Source of the DNA: Rhodobacter sp. | GTDB lineage: Bacteria; Pseudomonadota; Alphaproteobacteria; Rhodobacterales; Rhodobacteraceae | Assembly (NCBI GenBank): GCA_013824045.1 | Contig: PNND01000240.1 | Location: 1 to 7,373, forward strand | Reading direction: 5' to 3' | Length of the DNA: 7,373 bases | Part shown: positions 1 through 4,064 of the stretch, piece after piece | Layout: each line of letters begins with the position of its first letter | How positions within the stretch are numbered: position 1 is the first letter of the stretch | Notes under the pieces: model-generated | Databases searched by the model: none | What the model saw: the letters and a program-made list of their open reading frames with translations, nothing else | Told to the model about the DNA's origin: nothing | Program-made: the position numbers and the translations under genes

Positions 1-150
1 GTGCGTGGCCTGCCGCAGGCAAATGCGCTGCGGCCCAAGGCGGGGCAGCGGTTTCGCGAGGGGGCGCGGTTGTTCCTGATCGGGGCGGTGACCGAGCGGG
101 ATGGCATGGGGCGGTATCTGGTCTGCGCCGCCGAGGAGGTTTTCGCATGA
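1..150 (+). CDS. g7: Head-tail adaptor / head closure protein, 3' end only
   Basis: This is the last 49 codons of an open frame that enters from the left edge and stops at TGA 148-150. The readable part contains GQRFREGARLFLIGAV, then ERDGMGRYLVC and a C-terminal AAEEVFA. This is the pattern of the C-terminal half of small phage head-tail joining proteins (about 110 residues), gp7 in RcGTA. In RcGTA this protein forms a ring between the head adaptor and the tail terminator. The GTG at position 1 is in frame but is an internal valine, because the family extends well upstream of it. The stop overlaps the start of the next gene as ATGA (147-150), so the two are probably translationally coupled. 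Assignment depends on position before a DUF3168 gene as much as on the short sequence. Confidence 0.8.
   Translation: MRGLPQANALRPKAGQRFREGARLFLIGAVTERDGMGRYLVCAAEEVFA
133..139 (+). promoter_or_regulatory. Shine-Dalgarno for g8
   Basis: GAGGAGG lies inside the end of g7, seven bases before the ATG at 147. It is a strong ribosome binding site and supports ATG 147 as the g8 start. Confidence 0.75.
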
Positions 151-545
151 GTTATCTGGCAGCGGCCGCCTTGCAGGCGGCGGTTTTTGCAGCGTTGACG
201 GCGCATCCTGATCTGGTGGGGGTGCCGGTGCTGGATGCCGTGCCGCCGGGGGGCGGAACGGGGACATTTGTGCTGATCGGGCCGGAAGAGGCCAAGGATG
301 CCTCGGATAAGACTGGGGCCGGGGCGGAGCATCGGCTGGAGATCAGCGTGCTGAGCGATGCGGCCGGCTTTCTAGCGGCCAAGGCGGCGGCAGTGGCGGT
401 CTGCGCGGCGATGGACGGGCTGGCCCTGCCTGCGGGCGTGGGGCGGCTGGTGGCGGTTGAGTTCGTGCGTGCGGTGGCGCGGCGGCTGGAGGATGGGGCG
501 GTGCGGCGCATCGACCTGCGGTTTCGGGTGCGGGTGGAATTCTAG
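147..545 (+). CDS. g8: Tail terminator protein (DUF3168 family)
   Basis: A 132-residue protein. The N-terminal helix (residues 1-20, alanine-rich) is followed by a short strand around PVLDAVPPGG, the block FVLIGPEEAKDASDKTGAGA (residues 41-60) and HRLEISVLSDAAGF. It ends in RRIDLRFRVRVEF. This is the DUF3168 pattern seen in RcGTA gp8. In tailed phages and RcGTA the protein forms a hexameric ring that caps the finished tail tube and docks it to the head closure ring. The start at ATG 147 overlaps the g7 stop as ATGA and has a good ribosome binding site seven bases upstream. Length is normal for the family. The gene is followed by a 9-base gap before g9. Confidence 0.9.
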   Translation: MSYLAAAALQAAVFAALTAHPDLVGVPVLDAVPPGGGTGTFVLIGPEEAKDASDKTGAGAEHRLEISVLSDAAGFLAAKAAAVAVCAAMDGLALPAGVGRLVAVEFVRAVARRLEDGAVRRIDLRFRVRVEF

Positions 546-549
546 GAGA
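544..549 (+). promoter_or_regulatory. Shine-Dalgarno for g9
   Basis: AGGAGA starts within the g8 stop codon (TAG 543-545) and ends five bases before ATG 555. Unlike most genes here, g9 has its own separated ribosome binding site. That fits a protein needed in many copies. Confidence 0.75.
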
Positions 550-554
550 GTGCG

Positions 555-968
555 ATGGCGGTACAGAGTGGCAAGGACCTGCTGCTGAAGGTCGATCTGA
601 CGGGCGACGGGCAGTTTGAAACCGTGGCGGGGCTGCGCGCGACGCGGATCAGTTTCAACGCCGAGACGGTGGATGTGACATCGCTTGAGAGTGCCGGGGG
701 CTGGCGTGAGTTGCTGGCCGGTGCGGGCGTGCGGTCGGCGCAGGTGAGCGGGGCGGGCGTGTTTCGCGATGCGGGCACGGATGAGCGGGCGCGGCAGATC
801 TTTTTCGACGGGGAGATGCCGGAATTTCAGGTGATTATCCCCGATTTCGGGGTGGTGGAGGGGCCGTTCCAAATCACCGCGATCGAATATGCGGGGAGCT
901 TCAATGGGGAGGCGACCTATGAGCTATCGCTCGCCTCAGCGGGGGCTTTGGCCTTTACGGCGCTGTGA
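555..968 (+). CDS. g9: Major tail tube protein (TP901-1 family)
   Basis: A 137-residue protein that polymerises in hexameric rings to form the tail tube. Visible features are the N-terminal GKDLLLKVDLTGDGQFETVA (6-25), GLRATRISFNAETVDVTS (26-43), the GWRELLAGAGVRSAQVSGAG block (49-68), IFFDGEMPEFQVIIPDFG (82-99) and the C-terminal strand pair VEGPFQITAIEYAG / ATYELSLASAGAL. These match TP901-1-type major tail proteins and RcGTA gp9 along the whole length. The rich beta-strand pattern agrees with the tube fold. The start ATG 555 has AGGAGA five bases upstream. The stop TGA 966-968 shares one base with the ATG of g10 (TGATG). No truncation is visible. Confidence 0.93.
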   Translation: MAVQSGKDLLLKVDLTGDGQFETVAGLRATRISFNAETVDVTSLESAGGWRELLAGAGVRSAQVSGAGVFRDAGTDERARQIFFDGEMPEFQVIIPDFGVVEGPFQITAIEYAGSFNGEATYELSLASAGALAFTAL

Positions 969-1291
969 TGGCGAACCCTTTTGCCGGTGAGGTGGAGGTG
1001 GTGCTGGATGGCAGGCCGCATGTGGCCAAGCTGACCCTGGGGGCTTTGGCGGAGCTGGAGGCGGGCCTGGGTGAAGGGTCGCTGATGGATCTGGTGGCGC
1101 GGTTCGAGGCGGGGCGGTTTTCCAGCCGGGATGTGCTGGCCCTGCTGGTGGCGGGCTTGCGCGGGGGGGGCTGGCAGGGACGCGCGGGCGACCTGATGAC
1201 GGTGGAGATCGGCGGTGGGCCGGTGGGCGCGGCGCGGGCGGCGGCGGAATTGCTGGCGCGGGCCTTTGGCGTGCCCGGGGATGCGGCGTGA
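968..1291 (+). CDS. g10: Tail assembly chaperone, GTA gp10 family
   Basis: The protein has 107 residues from ATG 968, and 108 if the GTG at 965 were used. ATG 968 is preferred because TGATG overlaps the g9 stop by one base and gives the expected MANPFAGEVE start. Visible blocks are EVEVVLDGRPHVAKLTLGAL (8-27), the helix AELEAGLGEGSLMDLVARF (28-46), DVLALLVAGLRGGGW (55-69) and a C-terminal alanine-rich helix AARAAAELLARAF. This resembles the GTA-gp10 family, counterpart of the N-terminal tail chaperones (lambda gpG type) that bind the tape measure and recruit tube subunits. There is no strong ribosome binding site, so expression probably relies on re-initiation after g9. Residues 66-68 are encoded by an eight-G tract (1163-1170), discussed in the findings. 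Confidence 0.85.
   Translation: MANPFAGEVEVVLDGRPHVAKLTLGALAELEAGLGEGSLMDLVARFEAGRFSSRDVLALLVAGLRGGGWQGRAGDLMTVEIGGGPVGAARAAAELLARAFGVPGDAA
1163..1188 (+). other. Eight-G tract and potential G-quadruplex inside g10
   Basis: Positions 1163-1170 are eight consecutive G. With the GGG runs at 1177-1179 and 1186-1188, the stretch fits the four-run pattern: GGG 1163-1165, a 1-base loop, GGG 1167-1169, a 7-base loop, GGG 1177-1179, a 6-base loop, GGG 1186-1188. The tract encodes three glycines of a glycine-rich segment in g10. Whether it folds or causes slippage cannot be told from sequence alone, and in such G-rich DNA it may be incidental. Confidence 0.45.
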
Positions 1292-1545
1292 TTGATTGGG
1301 CCGGATTGATGCGGGCGGGGATCGGTGGGCTGCGCTTGGAGCCTGCGGTGTTCTGGCGGCTGACGCCGGCGGAGTTGCGGCTGATGCTGGGGCTGGAGGC
1401 GGGGGCAGCGCCGCTGACACGGGCGCGGCTGGCGGAACTGGCGGCGGCTTTTCCTGATGGAGGGATGACGGATGGCGGAGCAAGAGGCGCTGGCCGCGCT
1501 GGAGGCGCGGATGGACGGGGCGGTGCCGGTGGCGGCGGCCTTTGA
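1288..1545 (+). CDS. g10.1: Second tail assembly chaperone (TIGR02216-like), with an abnormal C-terminal extension
   Basis: The open frame has 85 codons from GTG 1288, which overlaps the g10 stop as GTGA. Residues 1-57 (MIDWAGLMRAGIGGL, AVFWRLTPAELRLMLGL, PLTRARLAELAAAFPDG) match the small phage protein that sits between gp10 and the tape measure in RcGTA. It is a tail assembly chaperone, the counterpart of the T part of lambda G-T. The usual protein is about 60 to 65 residues and ends soon after FPD. Here the frame runs on for some 25 residues that are almost only Gly, Ala and Arg (from residue 61), and it overlaps g11 by 74 bases. That tail looks like an off-frame reading of g11 rather than selected protein. 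A single-base change in frame upstream of 1466 would end the protein at TGA 1466-1468 with normal length. Identity is secure for the first 57 residues; the true 3' end is uncertain. Confidence 0.8.
   Translation: MIDWAGLMRAGIGGLRLEPAVFWRLTPAELRLMLGLEAGAAPLTRARLAELAAAFPDGGMTDGGARGAGRAGGADGRGGAGGGGL
1459..1464 (+). promoter_or_regulatory. Shine-Dalgarno deciding the g11 start
   Basis: GGAGGG ends seven bases before ATG 1472 and directly abuts the ATG at 1465. The spacing is right only for ATG 1472. The ATG at 1465 is in the g10.1 frame, not the g11 frame, and the g11 frame has a stop (TGA 1466-1468) just upstream. Confidence 0.7.
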
Positions 1546-2116
1546 GGCGGAACTGTCGCGGCTGTCGCAGACCATGCTGTTCACCGGGCGCGAGGTGACA
1601 TCGCTTTCGGGGGCCTTGGGCGGCGGGCTGCGGCGGGCTTTTGACGGGGTGATGTTTGACGGGATGCGCCTGTCGGATGCGCTGCGGGGTGTGGCGCAAA
1701 GCATGGCGGCATCGGTCTATTCCGTGGCGATGCGGCCGGTGCAGAACGCGCTTGGCGGGGCGCTGGCCGAGGGGATCAACGGGATGCTGTCGGGGGTGCT
1801 GCCCTTTGCCAAGGGCGGGGCGTTTTCGCAGGGCCGGGTGACGGCTTTCGCCCACGGGGGCGTGGTGGCGTCGCCTGCGGTGTTTCCGATGCGGGGCGGG
1901 ATCGGGTTGATGGGCGAGGCGGGGCCGGAGGCGATATTGCCGCTGGCGCGCGGGGCGGATGGGCGGTTGGGCGTGCAGGCCGGGAACGGCGGGGCGCGCG
2001 CGGTGACGGTGGTGATGAATATCAGCACGCCGGATGTGCAGGGATTTCAGCGCAGCCAGAGCCAGATCGCGGCGCAGGCGTCGCGGGCCTTGGCGCGCGG
2101 GCAAAGAAACAGGTGA
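1472..2116 (+). CDS. g11: Short tail tape measure protein
   Basis: A 214-residue protein, close to RcGTA gp11 and far smaller than the tape measures of long-tailed phages. The N-terminal half is helical: ALAALEARMDGAV, AAFEAELSRLSQ, then RRAFDGVMFDGMRLSDALRG (54-73), VAQSMAASVYSVAMRPVQNA and LAEGINGMLSGVLPF (98-112). The C-terminal part has the typical tape measure end GRVTAFAHGGVVASPAVFPM (121-140), GLMGEAGPEAILPLARGADG (145-164) and a strand AVTVVMNISTPD. Tape measure proteins fill the tail tube during assembly and fix its length. This length suggests a tail of only some tens of nanometres (inference). ATG 1472 is the first possible start after the in-frame stop at 1466, and it has GGAGGG seven bases upstream. 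The start lies inside the extended g10.1 frame. Confidence 0.9.
   Translation: MAEQEALAALEARMDGAVPVAAAFEAELSRLSQTMLFTGREVTSLSGALGGGLRRAFDGVMFDGMRLSDALRGVAQSMAASVYSVAMRPVQNALGGALAEGINGMLSGVLPFAKGGAFSQGRVTAFAHGGVVASPAVFPMRGGIGLMGEAGPEAILPLARGADGRLGVQAGNGGARAVTVVMNISTPDVQGFQRSQSQIAAQASRALARGQRNR
2111..2116 (+). promoter_or_regulatory. Probable Shine-Dalgarno for g12
   Basis: AGGTGA overlaps the g11 stop codon and ends nine bases before ATG 2126. A GAGGG at 2121-2125 touches the start codon and is too close to act. The 9-base gap after g11 suggests re-initiation. Confidence 0.5.
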
Positions 2117-2125
2117 GGGTGAGGG

Positions 2126-2758
2126 ATGGCGTTTCACGAGGTGCGGTTTCCGGCGAACCTGAGTTTCGGGTCGACCGGCGGGCCGGAGCGGCGGACGGAT
2201 GTGGTGACGCTGGCCAACGGGTTTGAGGAGCGCAACACGCCTTGGGCGCAATCGCGGCGGCGCTATGATGCTGGGCTGGGACTGCGGTCGCTGGATGATG
2301 TGGCGGCGCTGATCAGCTTCTTTGAGGCGCGCCGGGGGCAGTTGTACGGATTCCGCTGGAAGGATTGGGCGGATTTCAAATCCTGCAAGCCATCGGGGCG
2401 GGTGTCGGATCTGGATCAGGTGATCGGGACGGGTGATGGGGCCGCGACGGTGTTCGCGCTGACCAAGATCTATGAGCCGGATGGCAACGCCTTTCGCCGC
2501 CCGATTCTGAAGCCGGTGGCGGGGACGGTGGTGGTGGCGGTGGCGGGCAATCCGCAGATCGAGACGGTGGATTATGCGCTGGATCTGGCGGCGGGGACGG
2601 TGAGTTTTGTCCTGCCGCCGGATGTGGGGACGGTGGTGACAGCGGGGTTCGAGTTCGACGTGCCGGTGCGGTTCGATGCCGACCGGATCGCGGTATCGGT
2701 TGCGTCGTTTCAGGCGGGTGAAGTGCCTTCAGTGCCTGTCGTGGAGGTGCGGCTGTGA
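2126..2758 (+). CDS. g12: Distal tail protein (DUF2460 / TIGR02217)
   Basis: A 210-residue protein that forms the ring joining the tail tube to the baseplate in RcGTA. The N-terminal domain shows FHEVRFPANLSFGSTGGPE (3-21), RRTDVVTLANGFEERNTPWA (22-41), RRRYDAGLGLRSLDDVAALI (44-63) and the family hallmark FEARRGQLYGFRWKDWADFK (66-85). The second half shows IGTGDGAATVFALTKIY (100-116), RRPILKPVAGTVVVAV, and the closing GTVVTAGFEFDVPVRFDADR (168-187). These blocks span the whole DUF2460 length with no gap. The start ATG 2126 gives the expected MAFHEVRFP beginning. The stop overlaps the GTG of g13 as GTGA (2755-2758). Confidence 0.93.
   Translation: MAFHEVRFPANLSFGSTGGPERRTDVVTLANGFEERNTPWAQSRRRYDAGLGLRSLDDVAALISFFEARRGQLYGFRWKDWADFKSCKPSGRVSDLDQVIGTGDGAATVFALTKIYEPDGNAFRRPILKPVAGTVVVAVAGNPQIETVDYALDLAAGTVSFVLPPDVGTVVTAGFEFDVPVRFDADRIAVSVASFQAGEVPSVPVVEVRL
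2743..2747 (+). promoter_or_regulatory. Shine-Dalgarno for g13
   Basis: GGAGG near the end of g12 lies seven bases before GTG 2755. It supports the GTG start overlapping the g12 stop. Confidence 0.7.
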
Positions 2759-3621
2759 GTGCGCTTCTGGAGCATCTGGCGGGCGGGATCACCACGACCT
2801 GCCTGTGCTGGGCGGTGACGCGGCGGGATGGGGTCGTGATGGGGTTCACCGATCATGACCGCGATCTGGTGTTCGAGGGGGTGACGTTCCGGGCGGGCAC
2901 GGGGATGACGGCGCGGGCGCTGGCGCAGGTGGCGGGGCTGGCGGTGGACAATTCGGAAGCTGTCGGCGCGCTGTCGGATGCCGGGGTGCGCGAGGAGGAT
3001 CTGCGCGCGGGGCGGTTTGACGGGGCCGAGGTGCGGCTGTGGCTGGTGAACTGGCAGGATGTGGCGGCGCGGGTGATGCGCTTTCGCGGCACGCTGGGCG
3101 AGGTGGTGCAGGCGGGGGGCGAGTTCCGGGCCGAGTTGCGGGGGCTGAGCGAGGCGCTGAACCGTACGGGCGGGCGGGTGTTGCAGCAGGGATGCGATGC
3201 GGTGCTGGGCGATGCGCGCTGCGGGGTGGACCTGAGTGCGGTGGCCTTTGGCGGGGTGTTCACGCTTCAGGCGCTGCGCGAGCGGCGGGTGCTGGTGCTA
3301 CCGTTGGAGGGAGGGTTCGAGGCGGGGTGGTTCGCGCAGGGGCGGGTGCAGTTCGTGGATGGCGCCGCGACGGGGTTGGGCGGATCGGTCAAGCGCGACA
3401 GCTGGGAACCGGGGCTTCGGATCGTGGAGTTATGGGAAGAGCCGGCAATCCTGCCTGCGCCGGGGGATCAGGTGCGGGTGCAGGCTGGCTGTGACCGCAT
3501 GGCTGCCACATGCCGAAATAGGTTCAGCAATTTCAGTAATTTTCGCGGCTTTCCTCATGTTCCAGATGAGGATTGGATCACCGCATCGCCGCGCCGGTCG
3601 ATTGCGGCGGGTGGCGCGTGA
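2755..3621 (+). CDS. g13: Baseplate hub protein (DUF2163 / TIGR02218)
   Basis: A 288-residue protein. The N-terminal domain has TTTCLCWAVTRRDGVVMGFT (13-32), DHDRDLVFEGVTF (33-45), a helix-rich segment ending DNSEAVGALSDAGVREEDL (65-83) and the block GRFDGAEVRLWLVNW (86-100). The C-terminal domain carries two cysteine pairs, C147/C156 (GCDAVLGDARCGVDL) and C246/C253 (GCDRMAATCRNRF), then the family signature SNFRGFPHVPDEDW (261-274). Hub proteins of this family and lambda gpL place four cysteines this way, and an Fe-S cluster is reported for that class; its presence here is inferred. In RcGTA this protein links the distal tail ring to the giant g15 protein. The GTG start overlaps the g12 stop, and the stop overlaps the g14 GTG. 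Codons from about 3484 to 3597 are unusually rich in A/T third bases. Confidence 0.93.
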   Translation: MSALLEHLAGGITTTCLCWAVTRRDGVVMGFTDHDRDLVFEGVTFRAGTGMTARALAQVAGLAVDNSEAVGALSDAGVREEDLRAGRFDGAEVRLWLVNWQDVAARVMRFRGTLGEVVQAGGEFRAELRGLSEALNRTGGRVLQQGCDAVLGDARCGVDLSAVAFGGVFTLQALRERRVLVLPLEGGFEAGWFAQGRVQFVDGAATGLGGSVKRDSWEPGLRIVELWEEPAILPAPGDQVRVQAGCDRMAATCRNRFSNFSNFRGFPHVPDEDWITASPRRSIAAGGA

Positions 3622-4061
3622 CGGGGCCAGAGGCGCGGATCGTGGCCGCGGCGCGGGGCTGGATCGGAACGCCCTATGTGCATCAGGCGAGCCGCAAAGG
3701 GGCCGGGACGGATTGTCTGGGCCTGTTGCGCGGGGTCTGGCGCGAGGTGGTGGGGGCGGAGCCGGAGGTGGTGCCGCCCTATACGGCCGACTGGTCGGAG
3801 GCAGGGCGGCGCGAGGAGTTGCGGGCGGCGGCGGAGCGGTGGCTGTGGCCTGTGGCAGCCGGGGATGAGGGGCCGGGGCAGGTGCTGCTGTTCCGGATGC
3901 GTGCGGGGGCCGTGGCCAAGCATTTGGGGATTTCGGTGCCTGGCGCAGAGGGTGAGAGTTTTGTCCATGCCTATACCGGGCATGGGGTGGTGGAGAGCCC
4001 GCTGAGCGCGCCTTGGGCGCGGCGGATCGTTGGGCGCTTTGCCTTTCCAGTTCAGGAGTGA
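3618..4061 (+). CDS. g14: NlpC/P60 family peptidoglycan peptidase
   Basis: The protein has 147 residues from GTG 3618, overlapping the g13 stop as GTGA. The same frame is open back to an ATG at 3573, but those 15 residues overlap g13 heavily and do not resemble the family, which begins close to ARIVAAARGWIGTPYVHQAS (6-25). The nucleophile is Cys33 in GAGTDCLGLLRGVW. His102 in AKHLGISVPG is the likely catalytic histidine, and His117 in FVHAYTGHGVVESPL is a candidate third residue. NlpC/P60 enzymes cleave the peptide part of peptidoglycan. In RcGTA the corresponding baseplate protein is thought to open the recipient's cell wall for DNA entry. No signal peptide is visible, as expected for a particle component. 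The length matches the TIGR02219-type phage peptidases. A 3-base gap separates it from g15. Confidence 0.93.
   Translation: MTGPEARIVAAARGWIGTPYVHQASRKGAGTDCLGLLRGVWREVVGAEPEVVPPYTADWSEAGRREELRAAAERWLWPVAAGDEGPGQVLLFRMRAGAVAKHLGISVPGAEGESFVHAYTGHGVVESPLSAPWARRIVGRFAFPVQE
4054..4058 (+). promoter_or_regulatory. Shine-Dalgarno for g15
   Basis: AGGAG just before the g14 stop ends six bases before ATG 4065. It supports that ATG as the g15 start. Confidence 0.7.
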
Positions 4062-4064
4062 GCC

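Noticed and set aside
1..3. GTG at the first base as a gene start
   Set aside because: The encoded fragment corresponds to the C-terminal half of a longer head-closure protein, so this is an internal valine codon at a cut edge.
1274..1280. CCCGGGG near the g10 end as a -1 slippery heptamer
   Set aside because: It has the XXXYYYZ form, but the g10 codons are CCC GGG, so it is in the wrong phase for a -1 tandem slip.
917..2251. Long minus-strand open frame of 444 codons opposite g10-g12
   Set aside because: It is a shadow in GC-rich DNA. Its translation is rich in Arg, Pro and His with no recognisable family, while the + strand carries well-matched overlapping GTA genes.
3573..3617. Upstream ATG as the start of the peptidase gene g14
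   Set aside because: It would overlap g13 by 49 bases and add 15 residues that do not resemble the family; GTG 3618 gives the usual GTGA overlap and N-terminus.
3236..3868. Plus-strand open frame of 210 codons overlapping g13 and g14
   Set aside because: Gly/Arg/Ser-rich off-frame reading across two real genes in other frames.
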